The notes: generated from the letters alone by a model not told the origin. 64,000 bases of DNA from Diploptera punctata (GCA_030220185.1 JASPKZ010003432.1:310001-374000); one strand, 5' to 3'. Counted from the first letter of the stretch, positions 31,500 to 43,400 are shown. A program made the numbers and translations.

Positions 31500-32017
31500 T
31501 AAACTCCGGTATAGGTCCATCCATGAAACGGGTACACACATAATACTTTACTTACTGAACGTGTGGTTTACTGTTCGTATCGGTCGCCTCCGATTACCTT
31601 CCGTGTAGATTTTTGTCCTCTGCTGTTTTATGCAGTGGCCCTACATCCTGTTAACCAGAGATGTGTGTAGGAAAGTATCACGAATTTACCCTATCATAAA
31701 GTGCTTCAGTTTACCCTGTTATATGAAGCATATAGGAAAGTTGAAAGGAAGGTTTGAGGCGACCAACTTTAATCCGATATCTTAGCCTCTGAAACTCTGT
31801 GAAAAATGTTGTTTACGCTCCTAGAGTGATAATGAACTGCGATATTGTACTCCGCTACTGATCGCCTCATAGAAATTCTATCCCTATCTCAAGATATAAA
31901 GAATTTAGTTTATAACACTACCCACACACAATAGCGCTGTCAACATTTCGTTCGACAATGCACGCCGTAAATGACAGAAACTGTCTTATACGAGTACAAA
32001 GGCATTATGCAGGATTT
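31500..32017. other. No recognised feature
   Basis: Ordinary sequence without gene or repeat signals that I can identify. Confidence 0.45.
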
Positions 32018-32250
32018 TAATAGAGCAGTAGTGTAGTTGGTTAAGGCAATACACTAAAATCTGGAGTCAGAAGTTCGAGTCCCGATGGGGTCAGGATTCA
32101 AAACTGACCTAAATTCTCTGACGGCACCATGGTCCTGAGATCGATACAGGAAGGTCTGAGATTCGAGTCCCGATGGCGTCAGGATTCTAAAACTGGCTAA
32201 ACTCTATGACGGCTCCTCTATCCTAGAATCGCCCCAACCATTAATTAAAA
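32018..32250 (+). mobile_element. tRNA-derived SINE (family C)
   Basis: Head 'gtagtgtagttggttaaggc' (A box) and 'agttcgagtcccgatggg' (B box), then 'aaactgacctaaattctctg'. Part of the body ('cgagtcccgatgg.gtcagg') is repeated at about 32165, indicating an internal duplication. Other copies: 56220-56450 (-) and 63700-63955 (-). Confidence 0.8.
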
Positions 32251-32552
32251 TAAATAACAGACGCCTGCTCTGTGAATAAACGCAGATTTACGCAGAGCTA
32301 CCAACCTGTTGATAACTTGTGCCAATTGTGTAGAAGGGTGTGAGTCCCAACCTCCTATTACTCCAAAAGATCTCCTACGGCCTTTTATTGGAGTAACTTA
32401 TTTTTGAAAGAGTCGTTGACATAAAGAATGACAATATCCTATATTGAAACAGTGGTTCTAGTGAAGCAGGAAATGTTGCCTAAGCTTGGTTCTAACGCCA
32501 TACTGTGAGTCTAGTGTGATTTTAGTCAAGTAGGAACTATAATTAAGTACAG

Positions 32553-32935
32553 ATGGATGTTTTAAGAAGATCAGCTGGAAAATCTATAATGGATAGAATA
32601 CGAAATAAAAAAATAAGGGAAATTATAGGTGTACAAGAGGAGACAGACATCATAGACATTATACAAAAGAAAAGATTACAGTGGTATGGTCATATCAAAA
32701 GAATGCAAGAGCAAAGATTGCTTAGAAGTGTTATGTAATGGATCCCAATAGAAAGGAAGAAGAGAGGAAGACCGAAGAAAACTTGGATAGTAGGGGTACA
32801 AGCAGCTATGAATATCAGAGGATTTGAGGAAGATCAATTGATGGACAGAGAGGAATGGCGTTTGGTTTCCGGAAGACGGCGGCAACTGCCATGTTACCGG
32901 ATGATGATGATGATGATGAACTATAATTAACTAAA
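32553..32935 (+). pseudogene. RTE-like LINE fragment with GAT-repeat tail
   Basis: The plus strand encodes MDRIRNKKIREIIGVQEE, LQWYGHIKRMQEQRL, then after one stop (near 32738) KKRGRPKKTW and DREEWR. This is the RTE C terminus. It ends in (GAT)n at 32902-32921, a typical RTE 3' tail. One in-frame stop makes it a pseudogene; the upstream catalytic part is absent. Confidence 0.8.
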
Positions 32936-32941
32936 ACTAAT

Positions 32942-33040
32942 TAACTAATCCACTGGCACTTTCGAACACGCATTTATGGCCTCGGGGATACACATCGCTA
33001 TCCCGAGCAAATATTTTCAAATCATAGTATATTGATGCCA
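32942..33040 (-). repeat. RTE-like LINE 3' end fragment
   Basis: 'ccactggcactttcgaac' and 'atcgctatcccgagcaaata' match the 3' end of the 19.6-kb copy. It is strongly diverged. Confidence 0.65.
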
Positions 33041-33093
33041 CTACAAACCTTAAGACGCCCTTGGGGTAATATGGGGTTAAGGTATGAAGAAGC

Positions 33094-33496
33094 TAACTAA
33101 CTCACCAGCGCTATCCTTTCCATACGTTTATGGCAGCGCGGACATCCACACATCCCTATTCTGATCTAATTTTTCCAACCGTGCCCTGTATAAATTACCT
33201 CCCTGAAATCATGGTTAATGTTATTCTCCCACCTCATTCTTGGCCTACTTACTGGGCGGTTTCCCATGGTTTTCTTGCAAGGAGTTTCCATTCCCCTCTT
33301 TCATTTCCTATTCGTACCACATATCCTTTCCATCATACTCGATTAGATATGGTTTCCCATAAATATCATGTATAATGCTGTTTCGTAATCTTCACTATTC
33401 ACTTTCTTTTCGTCTCTCTTCGATCACAAAAAAAGAAGCTAGTGTTTCTTCCATTCCCATATATTAATTGCAACGCTAATGACTGTATATAATAAT
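33094..33496 (-). pseudogene. RTE-like LINE 3' fragment, decayed
   Basis: Collinear with 19556-19990: 'aactcaccagcgctatcc', 'ggcagcgcggacatcc', 'cctcattcttggcctac' and 'tcgtctctcttcgatcac'. Many indels. A SINE (33497-33836) lies at its 5' side. Confidence 0.75.
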
Positions 33497-33836
33497 TCCA
33501 TGGCACGATAGGCCTAAAAGGCCCTTAGCCTACCAGCCACTGCTGGCCTCATATCCACATGTGTTAATCACAGAAGTAAGATGATCATCTAGCCAGTGTA
33601 GGGGTGACAGGTGGTCAGCATGTCGAGCTCCCCAGCCGTTATAGCTGGTTTTCTCAACCTGGAACCACTACTTATTTTAGCTACCCAAATGCCTCACGAT
33701 GCTGGGTGGGCACCGGCCCCATAGTGGCCGAAATACCATGAGAAAATGTCTTCCCCCATGGAGGCTCGAACCAGCGCAAGTCCCGTAGCTCTGCGCCAAG
33801 GCTTCCTGCCTTAACCACTCGGCTACGGCGCGGGAC
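33497..33836 (-). mobile_element. tRNA-derived SINE (family D)
   Basis: Head on the right ('gtcccgcgccgtagccgag' on minus) with a B box near 33770. The body is collinear with 28076-28425. 'ctgtata' occurs on both sides (33485 and 33842), a possible short TSD. A TAGGCCTA word lies inside the body at 33509. Confidence 0.88.
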
Positions 33837-34217
33837 AATAGCTGTATAATTGAACTATAGTTTGTTATTTGTGTTACAAGAATCGTAAAATATGCTTTTA
33901 CGAATGAGTTGAAATGAGCTACGCTTCCACAGAAAATTCGTAACAGTTTCATCATTATAAAATACATAATTTATTTCATATCATGTGGTATTTCGTTTTT
34001 TAACTAAATAAATAAATATTAATTTACCAGTCAGTACTGTAGGCCTACATAACCTATTCAACAACTGATACAAACCCACACTACAAAATACGTATGTTCA
34101 CAATGAATTTGCTCACATGGAATGTTGAGGTTATTAGGATCATTTCAAATTAAAATACGAATAGATGTGATATATCCAAAACGTAAGCCAACAAAAATTA
34201 ATCAGTGCTTAACATAT

Positions 34218-34765
34218 ACCTAGTTCATCGTTTCCCAACCTATGGTTCGCGAACCCCTATTGCAAGGTGTTCGCCAAAACTTTTCCGTAATGGCGGGTTT
34301 CGAGGTTAGGTCTATTATTGTTGCCATCATTTCTGCAGCATTGTATTAGTAATAATAATAATAATAATTATTATTATTATTATCATCATTATTATTATTC
34401 TAAAATTAAATTAACCCTATAATGTCCCTTGTCACGTATGTGTAATATCGGGAATTTATCACATTATTTCCAGAATAAAATTAATATTTGCCGCGAATGC
34501 CTGATTTACAGCCAAGTAACAACGTTAGGAATGCATTTGATTTCGCCTAGGCCTAAACGTTGTGTAACTTTTAAGCCGTAACTAGAGTAACTTTACGTTT
34601 TAACCGTTAAGGGTTAAGTTAATTTAAGGTTATTAAACCTTTTGCTTGGAATTAAATGTTATGCATGTATACTGTATGTATATTTAAAATTCAGTGGTTC
34701 ACCCAACTCAGTTCGTTGTGTAAGGGGTTCGCGATTCGAAAATGTTGGGAACCGCTGACCTAGTT
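34218..34765. mobile_element. hAT-type MITE with perfect 8-bp target duplication
   Basis: The element spans 34226-34757. The target duplication 'acctagtt' is at 34218-34225 and 34758-34765. Inverted ends: 'catcgtttcccaacc' ... 'gcgaacccct' at left, and 'aggggttcgcg' ... 'gttgggaaccgctg' at right. This is the hAT form (CAG.GGTTCCCAACC). The interior of about 530 bp has no ORF and contains an (ATT)n run (34350-34397), so it needs a hAT transposase in trans. Confidence 0.93.
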
Positions 34766-35925
34766 TATAATGTGTAGTCTGCCATTTGCGTTATCACTTG
34801 AAAAAATTAAACAAATGCTTGTTTACTTGTAAAATTATAAATTAAATATGGCATGGAAGCTAACCTATGGCGGACTCACACCCAAAACGATCTCCTTCTC
34901 TATGTTATCCATTCCTGTGTTCGAAATGAATAGAAGGAAATAATAACAGTTTCTACCTAAAAAAAAGGGTAATTTGCACAATGCACTATTTTAAACAACG
35001 TAAGCTTTGAGCCTAGATTCGATATACCTTCAATAAGAAATCGGCTGTGATCCTTCGATGAAACGTTCCAGCATTTGCTTTACAGTCAGGGAAAACCATA
35101 GAAAACTCTGGTCCCAACAGTAGACCTAAGAAAGCTTCGGGTCGTATTCCAGTATTTCGTAGGGTGTGAGCCCAGTAGCCAGGTTTCCTTCCGCTGAAGG
35201 CTTGGGAAGACACGTGCTGACTGATGAAAAAAAAAATAGTTATATCACAAACGAAGTTGCCGAACTAGAAGAATCCACTGATCAGAACTGTAATGTTGAG
35301 CTTTTAATGTGTTCGGCTAATATATTTCCGACCTCAATATCCTCATGGAATAGTCAGAATTTTTTCACTAGTCCCTTGAGTAGGCGAGATATCTCCCAAA
35401 TTGCCGAACTAGATAGTTCTAACCTCTGTACCACGGTTTATTAATACTTAAATTGGAATAATTTAGGGGGGAGGGGAATCTGGAATTGTCAATGCATGCA
35501 TGGAGATAACCTAAACAAATTTTACTTAAATGTTAATGAGAATCAGCCGACCTTATCCCTGGGCGAAGTCACGACTATAAATATGACAGTGGGTTGATTT
35601 AACGCTGCAGGACCAACCCATTTAATTAGAATTAATTTACAAGTACCTGTAACCAACATAGCATTCCTCTTTTTCGTATGAATGTCATTCGTAGAAGTGG
35701 CAGCAGGTTCACATACCGATGTAGATACCGGGATTAAATTTACTATATGCAGAAGTGAATTGAACTTTTGACTATTAAAATGGGCTATGTCCACTTTTGG
35801 TGAATTTACAAGTGAGCGCATCTACTGATAACTCAAGAGTATATTTATGTTTATAATTATATTTTTCTAGTCTACCAAGTGTCTATTGAAATAAAGAAAA
35901 TATAATTATGTAGGCCTGTACTACT
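34766..35925. other. No recognised feature
   Basis: Frames of 66-92 codons on both strands, none with a motif. 35013-35213 and 35166-35444 may hide a degraded SINE, but I cannot identify it. Confidence 0.4.
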
Positions 35926-36472
35926 TATATACTAGCTAATACCCGGCGTCCGCTGCTACACCTAAATACATGATGTGTTTTAGTTAAATAAGCAAAAGAA
36001 AAAATAGATATAAATTTATATCGTTATTATTTGTATATACGCCGTGCTGATTACCCGGCGTTGCCCGGGAATCTATGAAATTCCGATATACTTGGCATCA
36101 ATGAAATAAAAAAATGGCGATTGTGAGTTATTTGTAAAAGATAAACATATGCTGTCGTGGACTTTTTTGTAGAGTTTTTTTTGAGATATTCAATTCTGTG
36201 TAAATTAATTTGGTGTATTTGTTATGGTTAGACAGCGTAAGCCATTTGAGGGTAAAAAAAGGGGACTTTTTCACGTTTTTCACCACAAAGGGTGTTTTTA
36301 AGGGTGTAGGAGTTCAGTATCTCAACTCTCTTATAGCCAATGTTCATCCCGGGAATCTCCTGAACATTTTGCAAAAAAACTCCATCCCAATCGGATCAAC
36401 AGTATGGCCGCGCATAAAGTACGAACAAACGAACAAACATTTTTATATATTAGATAGATAGATGATTTAAAC
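35926..36472 (+). mobile_element. 'CCCGG' dispersed element, copy 1
   Basis: Starts 'actagctaatacccggcgt', has a second 'attacccggcgttgcccggg' at about 36050, a body with 'agacagcgtaagccatttga' and ends 'ccgcgcataaagtacgaac', then a TATATATTAGA-type end at 36448. It is collinear with 54500-55620, which carries extra tandem units. There is no ORF with a motif. The end joins a short (GATA)n. The class is unknown; elements with this opening are widespread in insects. Confidence 0.7.
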
Positions 36473-37249
36473 CAGTAAGAAAACTTCAGCTTTCTCGAAA
36501 TATGACTAAATGGACATGACAAATGTTAATACTCCAGAGCTCAGTTAATCTCTATCAGATTAACCGACACTTAAGGATAGTTCCCAAATTTGGCGGAACG
36601 CATAATGATTATATTAATCATAAATGATTTTAATAACCGATTCCTCCTTGAAGGGCAATTAATTGAAGTTGCATGAACAATTGCACCTGCTATCATTTTA
36701 GTCTTCATTTTCAGTTCAATTTATAAACTGTTCATAATTTGGCGAAAGTTTATTGTATTTTTGTGACTTTTCCGGCTTTTTTAATCGCAATGTAATGAAA
36801 TCAGACACCGTATGAAATAGGAAAATAATTGAATGAAATACTACCTAGAGACCGACGCTGACTGCATAGTCTGGCAAGATCCTATAAACTTCTCTCCACA
36901 TACATAAATAGAGACTGGCAGGCAGGCCAAGAAATAGTTAAGAGCATAACATGAACCATTATTTGAGGGATGATAATTATACAAGGAACCATTAGCAAAT
37001 ATTCAGGATACAGTCAGATTCAACCCAGGAAGTTACTGTGTGTTTCGAATAGGAAACTGGGTTGCCATTTTAACAGTATTTTCTTGAGAGAAATCCTTAA
37101 ATAAAATTGAAATATGCAACACAGCAGGTACAGAGTTGTAAGATGTAGCCGTCCAAGCTACCCCCTCTTAAAGATAAAAAAAAGTTACCACTTGTCACTG
37201 AGCTCATGCGGACCTGTACTATCCTGTGTAAAAGTGTCGACTCTCATAT
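36473..37249. other. No recognised feature
   Basis: No repeat or coding signal identified. Confidence 0.45.
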
Positions 37250-37795
37250 CTTAATATATAAAAATTTCGTGTCACTTTGTTTGTCCGCGATGGAATCCTA
37301 AACTACTGAACCGATTTTAATAAAATTTTGCACGCTGTGTGCAGTTTGATCCCAACTTGAGACTTAGGGTAGTTTATAACTAAATTTATAGTCGCATTAT
37401 TTTTTTATTGCAAATTATTTGTTTATTATTTAACAAAGAGTTATAATTATCTGTGAGTTCCATACGATTCTAACGATGGCGGTGTAATTATCTGTGAGTT
37501 TCCATACGATTCTAACAGATGGCGGTGTAAGATAATTTGGTAAGGTAATTGGTTTATTATTTAACAAAGAGAGATCCAGATGGCTGTGCTTTTTGTTGCA
37601 ACCGCGAATTTCAATTGAATTACAAATATTGATTATTTCATAATTTAAGTGTGCTCAGTGTTTATTTTATTTTCAATATTATTAATTTCGTGTGTATTAG
37701 TTTTAAGTAATCTGGCTGAAAGACAGCAATTTAATTTAAAATTTTAACGTATACCTTAGCCACAGCAACGCGTGGCCGGGACTTCTAGTTTACTA
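37250..37795 (-). mobile_element. Non-autonomous element 'X', copy 2
   Basis: Inverted relative to 30913-31495 and collinear with it: 'tttcgtgtcactttgtttg' at left, the 42-bp units near 37445-37525, and 'gccacagcaacgcgtggccg' at right. It has one unit fewer than copy 1. Together the two form a 6-kb-apart inverted pair. Confidence 0.75.
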
Positions 37796-37999
37796 TAAAA
37801 CTAATCTGCATGCTGTAAAAGAAGACAGTTTCTTTTAATGTATAGTACATAGATTTGGAAAAAGTACTGCTAACCTTGCCCCTCCACCCCTCCCTAAACA
37901 AATACAGTTATGAGTTTGGCAACATCTACGCCTTGTACGTAGGGGGACACTGGCGCAGCCCGTAAGGTCTGTAGTAACTTCCTGGGTTGAATTAGAGTG

Positions 38000-38340
38000 T
38001 ATGAATGTGTGGGTCGCGCCGTAGCTGAAAGGTGTAAGTCATCGTGCCTTGGTGCAGTTCTACAAGGCTTGCATTGGTTCGAGGCCCTAGAAGAAAGCAT
38101 TTTTCTCATGGAATTTCGGCCAATATGGACCTATGACCACCCGCAATCATGAAGAGTTTGGATAGCTACAAACAGGTTGAGAAAACCAGCTAAAACGGCT
38201 GGGGGACCTGGCATATTAACCACATATCCTATATACTGGCTGGATGATCGTCCATCTCTCTAATTAACACATGTGGATGTGAGACCAGTACCCGTCTGGT
38301 AAGCCAAGAGTCTTCTAGGCATATCGTGCCATGAATTTGA
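38000..38340 (+). mobile_element. tRNA-derived SINE (family D)
   Basis: Head 'gtcgcgccgtagctgaaagg', B-box-like 'ggttcgaggccc', body 'ttgagaaaaccagctaaaac' and end 'catatcgtgccatg'. Diverged but full length. Confidence 0.85.
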
Positions 38341-41300
38341 TAGAGATGTACGGAGAGATTAAGTCTGCGTGGCATGAACCTCCAGGTTTGATAATACCAG
38401 TGCATTAGTTGTCAATAGCAACAAATAGAAACGATTTTAACCTAATTAAGAGTATGTTCAATTTTGAAAGCTATTATCAGAGTTACGTTCCCTTGAATTA
38501 AGAGGTAAGATTAGTTCAGTAACAAGTCATCTCTAAAGTTGCTATAAAAATGAGGCCAACATAGAAACTGACCGGTAGAGATTTTCTGTAAGACTTAAGT
38601 GATCAATCTGACCTCATTTCTAAAATTATTAACTTACATAATGATCTGCTTTCCTCTACACTAACAAGTAGGTGCACTGTTGTCATATTTAAATGTTACT
38701 AACTATTCCTGCTATCTATATTTATCTTTGCCAGGTTGCAGCGCTGTTCTTACGTCCCTTCTCTAGGGATGTGCATGAATAATCACATTTTTCCATTTAA
38801 ATAATTTAAATGTTTATTTTTTAAATTTATATCTTTTAATTACAACACAGGTTATTTTCATTACTTTTCCTTAATTCAACCTCTCTCTTTGTAAGAGCTT
38901 TTACGTGTAACGCCACCCGTTACTTACAGGTACACAACTTATATGGAGAGATCTTTTTAAACGGTGGATTATACAATACTTTTTGACCATATATTAAATA
39001 TAATAGATTACATGGCCATTGGCTGCAATGATACCTATTATAAATATAATAGATGTAAGTATTTAATAATTGAGTATTCTTCTCCTTCTTCTTCTGTCCT
39101 TTGCAGATGTAGGCAAATCTGCCTGACCTCAGTCTACACGAACTGGTCATTCCATCGGTTGTAGGGTCTCTCCAGGTCCTTCCTACCCTGTGGTTGGGTA
39201 AAAATGTGATGCTTTCGACGCTAACTGCTCCTCTGACATTCTCAAACATTGTGTTTACCATTTAATATCATACTTGTGTATGTCCCTTTACAAAATATCC
39301 CATCTTCCATTTATTTCTTAGAACTTCAGTTCGAGTATTGTCTCTTAAAGTTACTCCAGTTAAAAATCGCAGGAATCTCATTTGTGAACGATTTATTCAT
39401 GCTTTATAATGGTGACGCGGGGTCAACTCCTCACTTCCATACAAAAAAGTTTGCTTTGAGAATACTTTTGAATCTTATATGAATTTCTTTATTAATTTGT
39501 TTGCCAAAATTTCGTTTCTGAACGTCTATTACTTAATTATACTTTATTAAATTTCTCTCAACATCTTCTTTATGATTAAACTTAGAAATATAACATCCTA
39601 AATATATAAAATGAGTTGTATGTTAAATTATTATTTTATCTATTATGATATCAAACAGTGACGCTTTAGTTCATAGTTACTAGGCAACAAAATCTATACA
39701 TTATATTCTACGTAACAAAACACGCTATCAAAATACAAAACACAGTTCAACAAAACGTAATATACACTTCCGCTGTATTTCATAAAGCTACATATATAAA
39801 CTTTCCTTGACTTTTCTGGAAGTATATTAGGAGTTACAGCTTGGTCTGCTTTTAAAACTTACCTGATGAACCGTGAAAATTACCTTCTCCACTCATTTTT
39901 ACTTTAAATTATCATATGAAACTAGCACCCAAACTTGCAGAATATAACAAAATGTTTGATTCAGCGTGTTTTTTTTAAGCCCACATTACCTTTCTTCTAA
40001 ACATACCATTTCCGCAATAAATAAATTTCATTAAATATATTAAATATACAACATATACTAAAAAAACTCCGAACGTAGATCAAATATTGTTGACAACACG
40101 TTACAAAATTAGGTTCAGTAACTCGCTGCTCTTAAAACACTCCTCCCTTCGGTCGTGTTCTAACTTGAGCGACGCGTTATATTATTAAACCTCTGCTTTT
40201 GTAACTAGTTGATTAAATAATTATTTTTGTTTACCACAATGTTATCCTTAAAAATATGTTTTCTAATTAATGTCATTGATATGGTTTTTCTTCAGAAATT
40301 TTAATATTATACTTTATTGAAACACCTCGAAAGAATACTGGAAATAATCTCTGAAATAATTTAAATATTCCTAGAACATGCGTGATTACTCATACGAGAT
40401 ATCCTCATTTAATTACAGGTTACTTATTCCTTATTAATCTATAATTTTGCGCCTGGTGTTTTTATGTAGAGAATGCCTTAGTTATAAGGAGGGTTCAGGA
40501 AACCAATCATTTCAATTAAATATTTATCCCTTTAAGTTATTATTGAGGTACTTAAATACTGTGCGTTTTTCGATGCCACACATTACACCTTTTGTGCTTC
40601 GGGTTCCGCAATATGATTAATGGTGTTAGTGTAGTTTATTTTCAATTTATGCACCACTTCGGCAGACCGCTTTACGTAGACGAGTACAAAGAGAAATTTA
40701 GGATGAGTGTATGAATAAGTGTTTGTATAGTACAAGTGTGTTGTGTAAGGGATGATATGAAAAGAAGCTGAAACCCGGTACCGAGAAGTAGTCTTCTCTT
40801 GTTGAAAATCACGAAGGGGGTCGCCAGGATCGACGTCTCCAACCGAAAGATTTATCGTTATTAACAGTACCGCAACATATGATATTCTCTTAAATAATAT
40901 GTTTTAAACTCATATCACAATTTATAAATAAGGGCTTTAATAATAATTTTATTACAATATTTTCGGTCGTGAGTACTTGGATTTACAATATTGTTATTCA
41001 TCTGTACCTTAATGCGTTAGGCGTCAGGTTCACATTACTTGTTATAGAATTCGGCCCAAACTTAGCAACAGGTGTAGAGGCAATAATGGAAGAGATAATT
41101 TCCAAAAACCACTTATTTTTTTTACGTTATTAAGGTATTCTTGGTGAGATAAACTGATCATGAAAAACCTGCAAAAACTCACCAAAGTCCCATTAATATA
41201 GTGTCTTTATTTTTTTTTGCAAAGTCCATCTACGTCACTGATAATATTATTTCCAGAATCCACCTAAGTCATAATTCATGTTTTCCCCCCCCCCAAACGC

Positions 41301-41350
41301 AGAATGTTGTCCATTGTTGAAAATTAATTATAGCAATAATAGACATAGAG
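38341..41350. other. No recognised gene (3 kb)
   Basis: Mostly AT-rich. The block 39080-39240 ('cttctccttcttcttctgtc' and onward) looks like the reversed 3' end of another LINE with a GAA-type tail, but I could not confirm a frame. No host gene signal. Confidence 0.4.
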
Positions 41351-41410
41351 CAGGGGCGCCCAAACCAAGAGCCGAGGATCTGATACGGCCCTCCGGGCCC
41401 TGTAGGACTG
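41351..41410 (+). repeat. Possible single hAT-type terminus
   Basis: 'caggggcgcccaaacc' resembles a hAT terminal sequence and is followed by 'acggccctccgggccctg'. No matching opposite end was found nearby. Confidence 0.3.
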
Positions 41411-41531
41411 TAGCATTCTAATAAATTAAGATATGCTGAGGGTAAGCCATTATAATTAATCTAAGTAATGGAACAAGAGCTTAAAATATGTTATAACGAC
41501 ATACCAGAAAGGTGGTAAATCGACACAATCT

Positions 41532-41532
<1 letters not shown>

Positions 41533-41594
<62 letters not shown>
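41533..41594. repeat. (AAT)n microsatellite
   Basis: About 20 AAT units. No LINE tail adjacent. Confidence 0.95.
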
Positions 41595-42186
41595 CCATAA
41601 TAGCTATAATAGGCCTATGGACCGCGTTGCCTTAAGATTTCTTCCATTTAATAAGTTTGGGCGGATCCGACATAGGGGGAGAAGTTCTATATAATCCTTG
41701 TAATATATTTTAAATGTAAAGGGAAAGTATATTTTCAGTTAGTTGCAGGCAAATAAGTGAGTTAGTGTGTTGTCAAGATGGGCAATCGTCAAAAAAGTGA
41801 AAAAAACAAATAAGAGCCCAGGAAAAATGGGTAAGGAAAAAACCACGAATTGCTAGAAACAGGCAAAAAAACCTCGGCACTCCCCAAAATAAATTGTTAC
41901 CATATTAATAATCTAAACTATGATGATATGCAATACTTCTTCATTCAGTAGCGCAGTCAAGTTAATCCTTTTAAGATGGGGTTTTGGTTATTTGTACTTT
42001 TTTTTATTTTACTTACTAAATTGTAAGGCTATTTCACAAACAGTAAAATTATATTAATTGAAATTTTTAGATCTATATAATTTTAAGCCTTACAACATTT
42101 TCAAATATTTTGAACTATAAACACTTCCTCTCTGTGTGACAAATCTGTACTATTATTCATTATCACTTAATATAAACAATTTTAAA
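41595..42186. other. No recognised feature
   Basis: AT-rich spacer before the Penelope-like element. Confidence 0.45.
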
Positions 42187-42273
42187 CATATCTATAATGT
42201 ATAACTGTAGGCTTTCACGGCCGGTGTCTTGATCCCTATTAGGTTCGTCTTCCGGGCATATAGGCCGTGGTCC

Positions 42274-42334
42274 AGTCGTTCTTCTACTCGACGTTTCGTC
42301 TACTGCTGCGGTAGACATCTTCAGGAGATACTGC
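42274..42334 (-). ncRNA. Hammerhead-ribozyme-like motif, left inverted end
   Basis: On the minus strand: CTGAAGA (42324-42318), stem II GTCTAC/GTAGAC with loop CGCAGCA, GAAAC (42297-42293), then GTA (42287-42285). It is the inverted copy of the motif at 43285-43345. Confidence 0.65.
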
Positions 42335-42375
42335 GTGCTCTCTGTGAACTCCTCAACAGGACATGACACCAAGAC

Positions 42376-42609
42376 ATGACACTTGGACACAAGGTATACA
42401 GGAAAAAGACTCACACAGACAGATACCTACATAAGCGGTCCAACCATCATCCCAGACAAAAACGCGGAATAATTAAAACCCTGGTGGAACGAGCCAAAAG
42501 GATTTCGGAACCACAGTATCTACAAGAAGAAATTAATCATCTCCAAGCAGCGTTTCAATCCAATGGATACAGCAAAACAGATTTTTCGCCGAGCCATAAA
42601 TCCCAATAA
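42376..42609 (+). pseudogene. Penelope-like protein, linker between RT and endonuclease
   Basis: The frame reads LGHKVYRKKTHTDRYLH, HHPRQKRGIIKTLVERAKRI and INHLQAAFQSNGYS, the conserved stretch after the RT of Penelope-like proteins (a region with THTDRYLH and KR.I..TL). The frame is lost near 42585 and continues in a second frame (IFRRAINPNKYKFENGN) to about 42655, then shifts again into the endonuclease frame. Confidence 0.85.
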
Positions 42610-42653
42610 ATACAAATTCGAAAACGGGAACAAGGAGGAGGCAAAGGGGAAAG

Positions 42654-43298
42654 GTGTACCTACCATATATCAAGACAATAACGGAGAGAATTGGTCGAAT
42701 ATTAAATAAATATAACATATCTACAACCTACAAGCCAACACAAAAAATCAGCAATATACTGCGCCCAGCCAAAGATACAAGATATCCGTTAAGTACTGCC
42801 GGTATATATCGCATCCCTTGCAGTTGTGGACAGGTTTATATCGGCACAACAAAAAGAATGGTTACCAGAAGATTGCAAGAACACAAGAGGCATTGCAGAC
42901 TAAAACAAAAAGAAAAATCAGCCGTAGCGGAACACTGGATGAACAACCAAGAACATATAATAAGATTCGAAGAAACACAGGTATTGTCCCAAACATCACA
43001 TTATTACACCAGACTGTACAGAGAAGCCATTGAAATATATAAACACAAAAATTCCTTTAACAAAAAAGAAGAAACCATGAAGATAAACAAAATCTGGATC
43101 CCGGCACTGCACAATACGACAACGAAGCCTATGACTTCTGCTAGCGACAGCCTGGACAAAACAGCACGCAACACGGACCGCGCAGAAAACCGCCTCTCCA
43201 CCAGGGGCGTGCCTATAAATAGGGAGGGAGTTTCCAACGACCAGCCAGTCTGCAGCCGACTGTTGAGGAGTTCACAGAGAGCACGCAGTATCTCCTGA
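42654..43298 (+). pseudogene. Penelope-like GIY-YIG endonuclease domain
   Basis: This domain cuts the chromosomal target to prime reverse transcription. In the 214-codon frame, GIY is at residues 50-52, the CSC cysteines (C56, C58) lie in the loop after it, YIG at 62-64, R72-R73 and H77 in RRLQEH, and a Glu at 124 in REAIEIYKH. These are the expected catalytic and metal-binding positions of a GIY-YIG nuclease. After about residue 160 the frame runs into non-coding terminal sequence. The domain itself is intact, but without an RT upstream it is a dead fragment. Confidence 0.9.
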
Positions 43299-43345
43299 AG
43301 ATGTCTACCGCAGCAGTAGACGAAACGTCGAGTAGAAGAACGACT
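43285..43345 (+). ncRNA. Hammerhead-ribozyme-like motif, right end
   Basis: CTGAAGA (43295-43301), stem II GTCTAC/GTAGAC closed by loop CGCAGCA, GAAAC (43322-43326), and GTA (43332-43334) that would end at the cleavage site. Stem III is only two pairs, as in minimal Penelope hammerheads. Stem I shows only two clear pairs in the monomer. Confidence 0.68.
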
Positions 43346-43400
43346 GGACCATGACCTATATGCCCGGAAGACGAACCTAATAGGGATCATATCTATAATG

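Larger units (their letters stand above)
42187..43400 (+). mobile_element. Penelope-like element, 5'-truncated, 13-bp target duplication
   Basis: The insertion (42200-43387) is flanked by 'catatctataatg' at 42187-42199 and 43388-43400. About 125 bp at the right end (43262-43387) is present inverted at the left end (42232-42358). Each arm carries a hammerhead-like motif. Between the arms lies the 3' coding part: the linker after reverse transcriptase and the GIY-YIG endonuclease. The RT itself is missing. An inverted terminal segment at the truncated 5' end is a known habit of Penelope-like elements. Two frameshifts break the frame. Confidence 0.92.

Noticed and set aside
41351..41410. Complete hAT element
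   Set aside because: Only one candidate terminus; no opposite end or TSD was found.
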